Source: Hydrogenimonas cancrithermarum
GTDB lineage: Bacteria > Campylobacterota > Campylobacteria > Campylobacterales > Hydrogenimonadaceae
Direction: 5' to 3'
NCBI RefSeq assembly: GCF_030296055.1
Contig: NZ_AP027370.1
Coordinates: forward strand, 806,001-870,000
DNA: 64,000 nucleotides
Made by a program: the position numbers and the translations under genes
Shown here: positions 42,819-52,435 of the stretch, in pieces
Position numbering within the stretch: position 1 is the stretch's first letter
Layout of the letters: each line of letters opens with the position of its first letter
The notes under the pieces: generated by a model
Told to the model about the DNA's origin: nothing
Database searches by the model: none
Seen by the model: only the letters and a program-made list of their open reading frames with translations

Positions 42819-43097
42819 TTAAAATCGGTTAAAATCGCCTCGCGGCTGGCGCGGTTCGCGGGGTCGTGCTTCATTGACACGAAGGCTGCGTCCACCGACA
42901 TCTTTGCCGTTGAGCGCTTCGATCGCTTCGTTCGCTGCATTGTCGTCAGGCATTTCGACAAAGCCGAAACCTTTCGATCGTCCGGTCTCTCTATCGTTGA
43001 TAATACGTGCGCTGCTAACTTCGCCATATGCTTCGAAAACTTCTCTCAGTTCACCATCATCCATTCTGTAAGACAGGTTGCCAACGTAGATATTCAT
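42819..43097 (-). CDS. small RRM-type RNA-binding protein
   Basis: A 92-residue protein made of one RNA recognition motif: RNP2 is IYVGNL at the N-terminus and RNP1 is KGFGFVEM near residue 46, followed by an Arg/Pro-rich tail (RPREPRQPRGDFNRF). It belongs to the small Rbp family of bacterial cold- or stress-induced RNA chaperones. The ATG giving MNIYVGN has GGAGAAG upstream. A TATAGT box and an AT-rich leader of about 65 bases with AAAATTTTT repeats precede it, which suggests temperature-sensitive expression. Confidence 0.92.
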   Translation of the reverse strand: MNIYVGNLSYRMDDGELREVFEAYGEVSSARIINDRETGRSKGFGFVEMPDDNAANEAIEALNGKDVGGRSLRVNEARPREPRQPRGDFNRF

Positions 43098-43165
43098 TCT
43101 ACTTCTCCAAATAAAAAACTCTTCCATCCATAAAAATTTAAAAATTTTTATAAAACGGATGAAAC

Positions 43166-43171
43166 ACTATA
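43166..43171 (-). promoter_or_regulatory. -10 box of the RRM protein gene
   Basis: TATAGT on the minus strand in GGTATAGTG, giving a leader of about 65 bases rich in A and T before the ribosome-binding site. The rest of the 179-base gap up to xseA shows no gene. Confidence 0.5.
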
Positions 43172-43276
43172 CCATAAAGTCGATTACAGGAATAACACAA
43201 GTGAAGCTTTGGCCGGAAGTCCGGGGAAATGGATGGAAGTGTTACGAAACCAACCATCTAAAATCGATGCAGCGAA

Positions 43277-44536
43277 TCAGCTTTCATTGGAACGAATCGA
43301 TTCTATTCTCGCTTCAGCGACGAATTTTCCATCTTCGAGCCTGACACGGTCACCCTCCCTTATACTTTCCAATGTTGTGACGCGGCTATCTTTGACAAGC
43401 TGTACGAAACCGGGACGCAGTTTATGGCGGGGGTCAAGTGATATGAGCTGCGCTTCGAGAGATTGGAGCTGCTGCCCTTTTTTCTGAAACAATTGCGTTT
43501 TGGCATACTCAAGCTGTATTCCAAGAGGCCGTAGCGACTCCTCTTTTTGTTGTAAAACCCTACGCATCTGTCTATGCATCTGCACTGCAAGCTGTCGGAT
43601 ATCCTGTAGCTGTATCGTGATCTTCTTGCTGATGGCATGCTGTTCCAGCTGGCGTTGGGCACTCTGGAGCGACTGGGTTTTCAACAAGAGGATCTGATGC
43701 ATCCGGCGCTCCATCCGCTCCATCATCTCGTCGAGGGCGTAGAGCATTTCGATTTTGTCGGGCAGTATCTGCTCCATCGCCGCACTTGGCGTTGGGGCAC
43801 GCATATCCGCCACAAAATCGCTGATGAGCGTATCGACCTCGTGACCGACAGCGGAGACAACCGGTGTTTTACATGCCGCGATAGCACGGGCAACAGCCTC
43901 TTCATTGAAAGCCCACAGGTCCTCGAGACTTCCGCCGCCCCGGCCAACGATTATGACATCGGCGCCCAGCGTGTCGGCATAGGCGATATGGGAGGCGATC
44001 TCTTGCGCCGCTTCGGCTCCCTGCACCAGCGTATCGACAAGGGTGATCTTCACCAACGGCCACCGCTTCGACGCGACCCGGATCATATCCTGAATCGCCG
44101 CACCGGTTTTGGAAGTAACGACGACGATATGACGAATCGTTCGGGGAATCGCTTTTTTACGTTCGGAAGAGAAAAGCCCCTCGTCGGCCAGCCGTTTCTT
44201 GAGCTGCTCGTAGGCGACGGAAAGCGCACCGGCCCCGTAGGGTTCAGCCGTCTGTACCATCATCTGGTAGTTTCCACGCGGGACGTAGACGGTGATCGCA
44301 CCACCGAGAACGACATGCTGTCCCGCTTCGAGACGGAAACGGAGGTTGCGGGCATTGGAGCGGAACATCACGCATGAAAGAGCGCTTCGGTCATCTTTGA
44401 TCGTGAAGTAGATGTGGCCGCTCGTATGGTAGGTCACCTGCGAAATCTCTCCCTCGACGCGTATTTGGATAAATGTCGACTCGAGCAGTGACTTGATCTG
44501 CTCATTGAGACGGGAGACGGTGATCGGATGGGTCAT
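43277..44536 (-). CDS. xseA: exodeoxyribonuclease VII large subunit
   Basis: A 419-residue protein. The N-terminal OB fold begins ITVSRLNEQIKSLLE and contains VEGEISQVTYHTSGHIYFTIKD; the catalytic domain has VTSKTGAAIQDMI and the conserved VIIVGRGGGSLEDLWAFNEE with SAVGHEVDTLISDFVAD; a long coiled coil follows (about 270-360). ExoVII degrades single-stranded DNA from both ends with the small subunit XseB, whose gene is not in the window. It lies at the end of the infB-ribD operon, 14 bases after ubiE. Confidence 0.96.
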   Translation of the reverse strand: MTHPITVSRLNEQIKSLLESTFIQIRVEGEISQVTYHTSGHIYFTIKDDRSALSCVMFRSNARNLRFRLEAGQHVVLGGAITVYVPRGNYQMMVQTAEPYGAGALSVAYEQLKKRLADEGLFSSERKKAIPRTIRHIVVVTSKTGAAIQDMIRVASKRWPLVKITLVDTLVQGAEAAQEIASHIAYADTLGADVIIVGRGGGSLEDLWAFNEEAVARAIAACKTPVVSAVGHEVDTLISDFVADMRAPTPSAAMEQILPDKIEMLYALDEMMERMERRMHQILLLKTQSLQSAQRQLEQHAISKKITIQLQDIRQLAVQMHRQMRRVLQQKEESLRPLGIQLEYAKTQLFQKKGQQLQSLEAQLISLDPRHKLRPGFVQLVKDSRVTTLESIREGDRVRLEDGKFVAEARIESIRSNES

Positions 44537-44550
44537 CGTGCTCGAATCAC

Positions 44551-45267
44551 CTATTTTTTGGCGATGAGAAGGGTCGAGATGCCCATCGAAAAGGATTCGG
44601 TATATTGCATTGTGAACCCGGCGTTTTCGAGCTCTTTTTTGAGCATGTCGGTCGTCAAAAACCCTTCGATGGAATCGGGCAGGTAGCGGTAGGCTTCGTA
44701 GTTTCGGCTCACCAATCCGCCAAGACGTGGAAGAATGCTGTGCATGTAGAAATCGACGATCTTGCCCTTGAGGCCGCGCTCTTCGCGCTTGGTAAATTCG
44801 AGGATGACCACCATTCCACCCGGTTTGAGCACACGGTAGAACTCGTCGATCGCCTCCTGGCGGTCCACGACATTGCGTATACCGTAGCTGATGGAGAGGA
44901 TGTCGGCCGTATTCTCTTCAATCGGCATATCCTGTGCCTTGGCGACAACGAATTCGGCATAGTCGACCTTCTCTTTCGCCACTTCCAGCATCCCTTCCGA
45001 CGGATCGACACCGATAAAGCGTTGAAACGTCGCCCCGGCCGCAGCCCCACGATCTCTCCACCACTGCAGCATGTCACCCGTCCCGCACGCCACGTCGAGC
45101 ACCGTGAGCCCCTCGCTTCGATCGAGCAATTCGAATGTCTTGTCACACCCTTTTTTTCGCCACGACTTGTCGATTCCCATACTCAAGACTCTGTTGGTCA
45201 CGTCGTAAGTCGACGCGATCTCGTCGAACATCGAAACGATTTTTTCCTGCTTCTGATTTTTATCCAT
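44551..45267 (-). CDS. ubiE: demethylmenaquinone methyltransferase UbiE/MenG
   Basis: A 238-residue SAM-dependent C-methyltransferase, the last step of menaquinone synthesis. Family motifs are FDEIASTYDVTNRVLSMGID at the N-terminus, the SAM site VLDVACGTGDMLQWW, SISYGIRNVVDRQEAIDEFY and GGMVVILEFTKREERGLKGK. With MqnX at 40.1 kb it supports menaquinone-based respiration by the futalosine route. It is 29 bases downstream of ribD. Confidence 0.95.
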   Translation of the reverse strand: MDKNQKQEKIVSMFDEIASTYDVTNRVLSMGIDKSWRKKGCDKTFELLDRSEGLTVLDVACGTGDMLQWWRDRGAAAGATFQRFIGVDPSEGMLEVAKEKVDYAEFVVAKAQDMPIEENTADILSISYGIRNVVDRQEAIDEFYRVLKPGGMVVILEFTKREERGLKGKIVDFYMHSILPRLGGLVSRNYEAYRYLPDSIEGFLTTDMLKKELENAGFTMQYTESFSMGISTLLIAKK

Positions 45268-45296
45268 AAAACGCTACCTTCTCTTTTCGATGGGTT

Positions 45297-46298
45297 CTAT
45301 TTTCTCTTCAACCACATCATCGCATCGTCTCCACTCCGTCTGTGATGCAGCATCTCGAAATTTTTCCCGCCATTATAACAGGTTCCATCTTTAAGGAAAG
45401 GGGCGACAAAAAGCACCATCCAGTCGATCTCGTTTCGAAGCGCGCGAAGGGTGCCTTCACCCCCTTCGATCATGATCAGGCCCCGGTCCGGAAGATTCGG
45501 TGCGAATGCGACCGCTCTGCCTGCCACTTCAAAAAGAGGAATCTTTCGGTCGATCGAACCGGGATGTTTCGTAAAGATCGTCACGTCGGGGGCTTTGCCG
45601 CCGACGAGGCGGCTGTCGAGCGTGGGACGATCGACGCGCACCGTATTCCCGCCGATTACGAGCGTATCGATCTTCGTACGCACCCGATGGACCCAGCGTC
45701 TGGAGGCTTCGCAGCTTATGACGCCGCCGTCGATCACACCATTGAGTGTCTGTGCCAGTTTGAAAAAGACGAATCGTCCTGTCTGCCATTTCACGAACGG
45801 CTCGATCAACGCTTCGCACGCCGCCCGTTCGATCCCTTCAAGCACTTCGATACCCGCTTCGGCGAGTCGTTTCGATCCGCCGGCGGCATGGGGATTGGGA
45901 TCCATCGCACCGATGACGACCCGCTTGAATCCAAGTGCCGCAATCAGGTCGGCACATGCAGGTGTTTTCCCCGTATGGCTGCACGGCTCGAGCGTCACAT
46001 AGATCGTCGCATCGCGAAAAAGATCTTTGGCACGCAGAGGAAGTTCGGTATGGAGCCGATGGGCATCGTCGCATCGGGCAAATTCGGTGTCGCCGCTAAG
46101 GGCAATATAGGCATCACGGATCGTGAGGACTTCGGCATGTGCTTTGCCGGCCTCCCTGTGGGCGTTGACGGCAAGCAACTCTCCGCAAGGGCCGACAACG
46201 GCGGCACCGACGGCGGGATTGGGATAGGTTAGAAGTTGGTAGTTCCACGCCTCGGCCAGTGCGAGGCGCATAAAAAACGCGTGGCCGGGCGCTACCAT
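45297..46298 (-). CDS. ribD: riboflavin biosynthesis bifunctional deaminase/reductase RibD
   Basis: A 333-residue two-domain enzyme. The N-terminal deaminase has the zinc motif KAHAEVLTIRDA and PCSHTGKTPACADLI; the C-terminal reductase contains TLNGVIDG and RRWVHRVRTKIDTLVIGGNT. A roughly 25-residue insertion lies in the deaminase part (GDTEFARCDDAHRLHTELPL), which is unusual for the family. It overlaps rimP by seven bases. Confidence 0.94.
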   Translation of the reverse strand: MVAPGHAFFMRLALAEAWNYQLLTYPNPAVGAAVVGPCGELLAVNAHREAGKAHAEVLTIRDAYIALSGDTEFARCDDAHRLHTELPLRAKDLFRDATIYVTLEPCSHTGKTPACADLIAALGFKRVVIGAMDPNPHAAGGSKRLAEAGIEVLEGIERAACEALIEPFVKWQTGRFVFFKLAQTLNGVIDGGVISCEASRRWVHRVRTKIDTLVIGGNTVRVDRPTLDSRLVGGKAPDVTIFTKHPGSIDRKIPLFEVAGRAVAFAPNLPDRGLIMIEGGEGTLRALRNEIDWMVLFVAPFLKDGTCYNGGKNFEMLHHRRSGDDAMMWLKRK

Positions 46299-46720
46299 TC
46301 AAAGTAGGTGCGGGCTTTTCGAATCTCGTTCAGTGGAAAGCGCTCTTCACCCTGTGAAGTTTCGAGAACGACTTCACCATTCTCGAAACCGAGCAGTTTC
46401 CCTTTGACTTTCTCTCCGGAACTCAGCTTCAGGTAGATCTTTTCACCGACGGAATTTTCGAAGTGTTCCGGCCTTTTCAGTGTTCGCTCCACACCGGGCG
46501 AACTCACTTCCAGATAGTACTGTCCGCTGACCGGTGGGTAGACGTCGAGCATTGGCGAAAGATCACGGCTGATATCGGCGCAAAGATCGAGATCCACACC
46601 CCCATCTTTGAGAATGTAGACTCGGTAGACGGTATGGCCGTCCTCATTGACGATCTCCGTATCGTAGAGTTTCGCACCGTGCGACTCGACAACCTTTTTA
46701 ACCTCTTCTTCGACACTCAT
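46292..46720 (-). CDS. rimP: ribosome maturation factor RimP
   Basis: A 142-residue RimP that assists 30S subunit assembly. The N-terminal alpha/beta domain ends with DLDLCADISRDLSPMLD and the conserved YYLEVSSPGVERTLKRPEHF; a C-terminal SH3-like domain follows (VKGKLLGFENGEVVLE). It overlaps rbfA by four bases and ribD by seven. Confidence 0.95.
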   Translation of the reverse strand: MSVEEEVKKVVESHGAKLYDTEIVNEDGHTVYRVYILKDGGVDLDLCADISRDLSPMLDVYPPVSGQYYLEVSSPGVERTLKRPEHFENSVGEKIYLKLSSGEKVKGKLLGFENGEVVLETSQGEERFPLNEIRKARTYFEW

Positions 46721-47076
46721 TTGTTCAACTCTTTCTCTATTTGTGCAAAAAGCTCATCCATTCGTTTGACGCGGTCGAGCTCTTTGTCGAATTTGAAATG
46801 AAACTTTGGCGATTTGAACCACCCTTCCGCTTTGAGGCAGTAGGCTTCAAGCCCTTTCGAAACTTTTCTCAATTGCTTGAGAATCTGCTGCTGTTCCGCT
46901 TCATCGATTCCCGTGGGATCGAGATAGACATCCGCATCGCTTCTTCCCTTGCTGCAGATCACTTCCGTCACGGTTAGACCGCGCAGACGCTCATCCCCAA
47001 GTTGCGACAACGCCTCGGGAATCAGCTCGCGCAGGATCGAATCGGCACGTTTGCGCTTGATCTCTTCGGGAGTCAT
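46717..47076 (-). CDS. rbfA: ribosome-binding factor A
   Basis: A 119-residue KH-fold protein for 30S maturation. It has the N-terminal RADSILRELIPEALSQLGDE, the middle SDADVYLDPTG strand and the C-terminal FKFDKELDRVKRMDEL motif. It lies between infB and rimP with four-base overlaps on both sides. Confidence 0.93.
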   Translation of the reverse strand: MTPEEIKRKRADSILRELIPEALSQLGDERLRGLTVTEVICSKGRSDADVYLDPTGIDEAEQQQILKQLRKVSKGLEAYCLKAEGWFKSPKFHFKFDKELDRVKRMDELFAQIEKELNK

Positions 47077-49778
47077 AGCGTCGCTTTCTCCTCTTTCTCT
47101 TCATAGGCTTCGATTACGTCACCGACCTTGATGTCGTTGAAGTTCTCCAACATCAGGCCGCACTCATACCCTTTCCCGACCTCTTTGGCATCCTCTTTGA
47201 AACGTTTCAAAGAACTGATGCGCGTATCGTAGATGACAACACCGTCACGGATAAGTCGTGCTTTGGCATTTCGCTTGATGACCCCGTCGGTAACGATACA
47301 TCCGGCAATCGTTCCAACCTTCGCGACACTGAACGTTTCGCGCACTTCGGCCTGCCCGATACCCTCTTCACTGATGACCGGGCTCATAAGGCCGCTCAGC
47401 AGCGCTTTGACGTCGTCGATCAGATCATAAATGATCGAATAGGTCTTGATCTCGACACCCAACTGCTTCGCTTTCTGCTTGATCGCCGCCGTCGGTCGAA
47501 CGTTGAAGCCGAGAATCACCGCGTTTTCATCGGCATTGGCCAGCGCGACGTCACTTTCGGTGATCCCGCCCACACCGGAATGGATAATATTGATCTTGAC
47601 CTCTTCATTCTTCAGCTTCTCGAGACTTCCCTTGATCGCTTCGAGCGATCCCTGAACATCGGCTTTGACAATGACCGGAAGGGATTTGATCTTGCCCTCG
47701 GCAATCAGGTTCCCAAGCTCGTCAAGCGTCACTTTGGTGCTCTTGCTGAGCTCTTTCTGGCGCAGATACTCTGCACGTTTCTGTGCCAATTCGCGCACCT
47801 GCTTGTCGCTGTCCATCGCGACCATGATCTCTCCTGCATCCGGCACTTCGTTGAGTCCGACAACGACCCCAGGATCGCTTGGACCGAGTTCTTTGATCTG
47901 CTTACCCAGATCGTTCAGGATGGTTCGTACACGCCCGAATGTCCTTCCGCAGATCACATGGTCCCCCACGTGCAGCGTACCGTTTTTGACGATAACGGTC
48001 GCAACCGGCCCACGCCCTTTTTCGAGTGAGCTTTCGATAACAACCGCTTTGGCATTCCGTTTGGGGTTGGCTTTGAGCTCCATGATCTCCGCCTGAAGCA
48101 GAATCGTCTCCAAAAGGTCGTCGATCCCCTGTCCCGTTTTGGCAGAGACTTCGACAAACTCATACTCGCCGCCCCAGTCGACCGGCATATATCCGAGTTC
48201 GGCAAGCTGCGACTTGACCATGTCCGGGTTTGCGTCCGGTTTGTCGATCTTGTTGATCGCGATGACCATAGGTACTTCGGCCGCTTTGGCATGGTTGAGC
48301 GCTTCGATCGTTTGCGGTTTTACACCGTCGTCGGCAGCGACGACGATAATGACGATATCGGTCGCCTGCGCACCACGGGCACGCATTTCGGTAAAGGCTT
48401 CGTGACCCGGGGTATCGATAAACGTAATTTTTTTGCCATCTTTTTCAACTTGATAGGCACCCACGTGCTGAGTGATACCGCCTGCTTCGCGTTCGGCCAC
48501 TTTTGTCTCGCGAATCTTGTCCAGAAGCGATGTCTTACCGTGGTCGACGTGCCCCATGATCGTAATGACAGGGGGGCGCTCTTCGAGATATTCGTCAGGA
48601 ATCGCATCATACGCCGCGACATAGTCGAGCTCGTCGAGCGGATTGATCGTTTCAACCTCGACACCGAACTCATCCGCCAAAATCTCTATCTCATCTTTTT
48701 CGAGGAAATCGTTTTTGGTCACCATTTTGCCGAGACCGAAAAGGATTTTGATGACCTCACCGGTCGAATGCCCCACTTTTTCGGCAAACTCATAGACCCG
48801 GCAATCTTCCGGAATTTTGACGACCGTTGGAGTCGCTTCCGTTTTTTCCATACGGCGTTGTCGTTTTTTTGGTGTTGTTCTACTCACGCTTCGTTTTCCT
48901 CTGCTTTGCGGTCCCCGTCGTCCAATCGGCTGTTTCGGCCGCGGCTGTTCCGGCTTGAGTGTCGTTGGAGATTTCGGTTCTTCCATGCTTCGGAGCTCTT
49001 CACTGAAATCGGGCAGAACCACTTCTTCCGTCGCATAATCGACACTGATACCGCCGATATCGCGATCCTCAAGTAGACTCAATTTTACACCGCTCTCTTT
49101 CGAACCCGGCGCCGGCGCCGCTTTTTTCGCCTTTTTCTTCGCTCTTTTTGCGGCGATCGATTCGTCTACAGCGGCGATAACCCGGTTCTCTTTTCCGATT
49201 TCGCTCTTTTTGATTGTCGGTGTTTCCGTAACCGGCTCAACCTTTGGACGCTTCTTTTTGACAATAAAGATACCACGGCGGCGCTTGACAGAAGCCTGTC
49301 CAAGCGTCTCTTTCTTTTCACTCTCTTTCACCGGTCTCTCTTCAGGTTTCGGCTCGGGCTTCGTTTCCGTTTCCGGTTCGGCCTTCTCTTCGGCTTTTTC
49401 TTCCGGCATCTTTTCGGCAGCGACCTTCGTTTCCGGCTGCTTCTCTTCTTTTTCGACGGCTCTCTTCTCTTTTGGGGCTTCGGCCTTGGCCTCTTCCGCT
49501 TTTTCCGGTTCAGTCTTCGATACCTTTTCCGCTGTCGGTTTTTCTACGGCCTGTTCTACGGCCTCTTTCTCTTTCTCGGGCGCCGGAGATTTTTTGGGAG
49601 CGGCTGACGCCGGAAGTGTTCCGGTCATCACATAGTTCACAATATTCTGCGCATCTTCCGGAGAAACCCCGCTCGAAGCTGTTTTGACATCCAGTCCCAT
49701 CTCTCGGGCTTTTTCCACAACTTCTTTGCTTTTAATCCCCAGTTCATCCGCTATTTCATGGATTCTTACTTTACCCAT
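47073..49778 (-). CDS. infB: translation initiation factor IF-2
   Basis: A 901-residue IF-2. The N-terminal IF2_N domain ([20 protein letters not shown]) is followed by a long Lys/Glu/Pro-rich low-complexity linker (about 55-320), a second IF2_N-like segment ([20 protein letters not shown]), the GTPase domain with [30 protein letters not shown] and NKIDKPDAN, and C-terminal domains II-IV. It delivers initiator tRNA to the 30S subunit. It overlaps ylxR by eight bases and rbfA by four. Confidence 0.98.
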   Translation of the reverse strand: MGKVRIHEIADELGIKSKEVVEKAREMGLDVKTASSGVSPEDAQNIVNYVMTGTLPASAAPKKSPAPEKEKEAVEQAVEKPTAEKVSKTEPEKAEEAKAEAPKEKRAVEKEEKQPETKVAAEKMPEEKAEEKAEPETETKPEPKPEERPVKESEKKETLGQASVKRRRGIFIVKKKRPKVEPVTETPTIKKSEIGKENRVIAAVDESIAAKRAKKKAKKAAPAPGSKESGVKLSLLEDRDIGGISVDYATEEVVLPDFSEELRSMEEPKSPTTLKPEQPRPKQPIGRRGPQSRGKRSVSRTTPKKRQRRMEKTEATPTVVKIPEDCRVYEFAEKVGHSTGEVIKILFGLGKMVTKNDFLEKDEIEILADEFGVEVETINPLDELDYVAAYDAIPDEYLEERPPVITIMGHVDHGKTSLLDKIRETKVAEREAGGITQHVGAYQVEKDGKKITFIDTPGHEAFTEMRARGAQATDIVIIVVAADDGVKPQTIEALNHAKAAEVPMVIAINKIDKPDANPDMVKSQLAELGYMPVDWGGEYEFVEVSAKTGQGIDDLLETILLQAEIMELKANPKRNAKAVVIESSLEKGRGPVATVIVKNGTLHVGDHVICGRTFGRVRTILNDLGKQIKELGPSDPGVVVGLNEVPDAGEIMVAMDSDKQVRELAQKRAEYLRQKELSKSTKVTLDELGNLIAEGKIKSLPVIVKADVQGSLEAIKGSLEKLKNEEVKINIIHSGVGGITESDVALANADENAVILGFNVRPTAAIKQKAKQLGVEIKTYSIIYDLIDDVKALLSGLMSPVISEEGIGQAEVRETFSVAKVGTIAGCIVTDGVIKRNAKARLIRDGVVIYDTRISSLKRFKEDAKEVGKGYECGLMLENFNDIKVGDVIEAYEEKEEKATL

Positions 49779-50016
49779 TCGCTACCATCTCCTTAATATG
49801 TTCGCCCAATTCGATCGTTAGATATGTTTTGTTGTTGCACTGCTTTGCGAGCCGTTTGGCAAGCTTTTTATCATGGATACAGCTGTGACAGAGATAAAAA
49901 CTCCTGCCATACCCTTGAAATGGTTGTATCTGATTGTTTTGACACTGAAGCCGTATAAGCTGAGCCTGCAAGTAGCGGCCGCGGCAATGGATGCACATTC
50001 TAACCGGATCGGACAT
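49771..50016 (-). CDS. YlxR-family nucleic-acid-binding protein (DUF448)
   Basis: An 81-residue YlxR protein: RMCIHCRGRYLQAQLIRLQC at the N-terminus, GRSFYLCHSCIHDKKLAKRL in the centre. The CxxC pairs (CIHC, CHSC) suggest zinc binding. The family sits before infB in many bacteria and has been tied to RNase P and transcription regulation elsewhere. The start is ATG, and the gene overlaps infB by eight bases. Confidence 0.88.
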   Translation of the reverse strand: MSDPVRMCIHCRGRYLQAQLIRLQCQNNQIQPFQGYGRSFYLCHSCIHDKKLAKRLAKQCNNKTYLTIELGEHIKEMVANG

Positions 50017-50037
50017 AATCGTGCAATTATACCAAAA

Positions 50038-50919
50038 TTAATCTCTAAACAGAACCCCGTCGTTGTCGAAGTCATAAATCGCACAACGGAACGAAGGAAA
50101 ACGGGCTTTGAATTTTTCAAGTAGCGGCTGGGCATCCTCTTTATAGGTCATGTTGAAAAAGGTCGATCCGCTACCTGAAAGCGTACTCATCAACACATTG
50201 TTTTCAATGGCGAGTTTCTGCACGTCGAAAAGCTCCGGGAGGTTTTTCATGCGTGCCACCTGATGAAATCTGTCCCGTGCCGCGATGCGCAGCATCTCCC
50301 ACGACTCGTTGAAAAAGCAAGCGGTCAGCAGGGAGGAGTGGCTGAGATTGTAGATGGCATCCTCTTTGCGATAGCTCTTTGGAAGCGTTGTGCGCGAATG
50401 AGCCGTCGAAATCGGCTTGTCCGGAATGACCACCACCGCTTTGAGGTAGCCGGGAATCCGCTTTTTCTGGCTGTAGACTTTACGATTTTCAACGACGGCG
50501 ACATTGAATCCGCCCATTACGGCCGGCGTGATATTGTCAGGGTGGTGTTCGTAATGCAGCGCCAAGTTGAGAAGTTTGCGTTTGGTGATATTGACGCCTG
50601 CCGCACTGTAGGCGGATGCGATGGCACTGACGATGACGGCCGAAGAGCTTCCCAAACCTCGTGAAAGCGGAATCTGGTTGTAAAACTTGAACCTGAAAAT
50701 TCCGCGCTTTCCCGTGAGGTGACGATAGTGATCGTTGAAGATATTGATAAAGAGGTTGTTTCCTTTGAGACGCGGATTGTTCGCACCCTCCCCTTTGATC
50801 GAGACACTGAAAAATTTTGAGGGCTGGATATGTACACGGTTGCGAAGCGACAACGAGAGTCCCAGTGTATCGAACCCTGGTCCTAAGTTGGCACTGGTGG
50901 CAGGTACACTGATGATCAC
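50038..50919 (-). CDS. thrB: homoserine kinase
   Basis: A 293-residue GHMP kinase of threonine synthesis. The start [20 protein letters not shown], the ATP loop [16 protein letters not shown] near residue 87 and the C-terminal [11 protein letters not shown] are diagnostic of ThrB. Its place between tsaB and ylxR is conserved in the phylum. Confidence 0.95.
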   Translation of the reverse strand: MIISVPATSANLGPGFDTLGLSLSLRNRVHIQPSKFFSVSIKGEGANNPRLKGNNLFINIFNDHYRHLTGKRGIFRFKFYNQIPLSRGLGSSSAVIVSAIASAYSAAGVNITKRKLLNLALHYEHHPDNITPAVMGGFNVAVVENRKVYSQKKRIPGYLKAVVVIPDKPISTAHSRTTLPKSYRKEDAIYNLSHSSLLTACFFNESWEMLRIAARDRFHQVARMKNLPELFDVQKLAIENNVLMSTLSGSGSTFFNMTYKEDAQPLLEKFKARFPSFRCAIYDFDNDGVLFRD

Positions 50920-50976
50920 ACGCCTCTCCTGAAAAAAGTTGAAGTATTTTAGTCTATCTTTGCTTAGAAGCCGATA

Positions 50977-51465
50977 TCAAACGGCTGGAAGAATATAGAG
51001 AGGTTCGTTCTCCTGTGAAAAAAGCGTTCGATCGAGACGCAGGGGCAGGGAAAAAGAGCCAGAGACACCATCACACCTCCGATCGATGACGATTTCACCA
51101 TCGCTCTTCACAAAATAGCTTCTGCCGATTGCTTTGATAGGTCGATTTTCATTGAAAGCGAAAGCGTCCGAGGCATAAAGAGGGATATCCAGCGCGATCG
51201 AAAAGGTTTTCGCCATGACGTATGTCACTTTGATCGCCATAAAACTTCCGGGCCCTCTGGCATAGTAGAGGGCTTTGAGGTTGTAACGGTAGCGGACGTC
51301 ATGAAGTATCGCAGGCAAAGCGCTTGAGGTTTTCTCCCGCCGTTCATACCTCTGCACCAGGTGCCCGTCGACATAAAGGCCCACCAGCAGCGGCGATGTG
51401 ACTCCGATGATCAGAAGTTCGGCATCCGGTATCGTATCAGGCGAAGCTTCTGGCAAATTCGGCAC
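50977..51465 (-). CDS. tsaB: short TsaB-like protein (tRNA t6A synthesis)
   Basis: A 162-residue protein with the TsaB-type strand IIGVTSPLLVGLYVDG and the diagnostic YARGPGSFMAIKVTYVMAKT. Most TsaB proteins are nearer 220 residues; this one lacks most of the second domain, as is common in the phylum. TsaB works with TsaD and TsaE to make threonylcarbamoyladenosine at A37 of tRNA. The start is GTG with a good GGAAGAG site and overlaps the lpxC 3' end by 29 bases. Confidence 0.78.
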   Translation of the reverse strand: MPNLPEASPDTIPDAELLIIGVTSPLLVGLYVDGHLVQRYERREKTSSALPAILHDVRYRYNLKALYYARGPGSFMAIKVTYVMAKTFSIALDIPLYASDAFAFNENRPIKAIGRSYFVKSDGEIVIDRRCDGVSGSFSLPLRLDRTLFSQENEPLYILPAV

Positions 51466-52324
51466 TCTCTTCCACTTGAAGCGTCACAATTTCGTAGGCA
51501 CTCTCATCTGCAAGCAGTGCGACAGTCAGCTGATGGTTGAGCCCATGGCTTCCTGCAAACGCCTCATATGCACCGAGAATCGGCCGGCCAAGCAGTTTCA
51601 TGTCTCCCATCGCATCGAGAATTTTATGACGTACAAACTCATCTTCGAAACGTAGCCCTTCGGGATTGAGTACTTTCGTATCGTCAAGGACGATCGCATT
51701 TTCAAGACTTCCGCCCAGGGCCAGGTTCTTGCTTCGCAAATACTGTACCTCTTTCAGAAAACCAAACGTCCTCGCACGGGAAATCTCCTGAACAAACGCA
51801 CTTTTCGAGAAGATAAATCGTCGGTGCTGCTCAGCGATGACAGGATGTTCGAACCGGATCAGAAAATCGAAACTCGCTGTTTCGGACGGTTTGAGAGAGA
51901 CGTACTTTTCGCCTGAACGTACCGTTACGGCTTTTCTGATCCGAAGAATCTCTTTGCCCGCATTTTGTTCCGCCATTCCCGCTTCATCGAGCATCATGCA
52001 GAAACTCGCGGCGCTTCCATCCATGATCGGCATCTCGGCATCGTCAAGGATGACACGCATATTGTCGATACCGTAGGCATAAACGGCTGATAGAAAATGC
52101 TCGATCGTTGAAACGTTCGCGCCATCTTTCCCTATCACCGTCGCCATCTGTGTATCGACGACATACTCCGGCCGAAGCGGTATCGAGACGCCGAGATCTT
52201 CTCTGTAAAAGACGATTCCGCTTCCCGCTTCAAGCGGCTCGAGACGCAAATGAACCGGTTTCCCTTTGTGCAGACCGATTCCGACGCTCTCGACCGGTTT
52301 GGCAATCGTTCGCTGTTTTATCAT
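51437..52324 (-). CDS. lpxC: UDP-3-O-acyl-N-acetylglucosamine deacetylase
   Basis: A 295-residue LpxC, the committed step of lipid A synthesis. Zinc ligands are seen in STIEHFLSAVYAYG (His) and VRHKILDAMGDMKLLG (His and Asp), with the catalytic His in the late GSHGLNHQL. The ATG giving MIKQRTIAKPVE has AAGG upstream. It is the first gene of the lpxC-tsaB-thrB-ylxR-infB unit. Confidence 0.95.
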   Translation of the reverse strand: MIKQRTIAKPVESVGIGLHKGKPVHLRLEPLEAGSGIVFYREDLGVSIPLRPEYVVDTQMATVIGKDGANVSTIEHFLSAVYAYGIDNMRVILDDAEMPIMDGSAASFCMMLDEAGMAEQNAGKEILRIRKAVTVRSGEKYVSLKPSETASFDFLIRFEHPVIAEQHRRFIFSKSAFVQEISRARTFGFLKEVQYLRSKNLALGGSLENAIVLDDTKVLNPEGLRFEDEFVRHKILDAMGDMKLLGRPILGAYEAFAGSHGLNHQLTVALLADESAYEIVTLQVEESAEFARSFA

Positions 52325-52435
52325 ACCTTCATCCTCATCTTCCCATCCCAAAATGGGAGTTTCACTCCAAAAACAATACTTGCATTTTAACTCATATTAC
52401 CACATCGACCATTAAACATACGTTCGGTATTAAAA

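Noticed and set aside
49210-49635. Plus-strand Ser/Phe-rich frame opposite infB
   Set aside because: It is the mirror of the Lys/Glu-rich IF-2 linker and lacks initiation signals.
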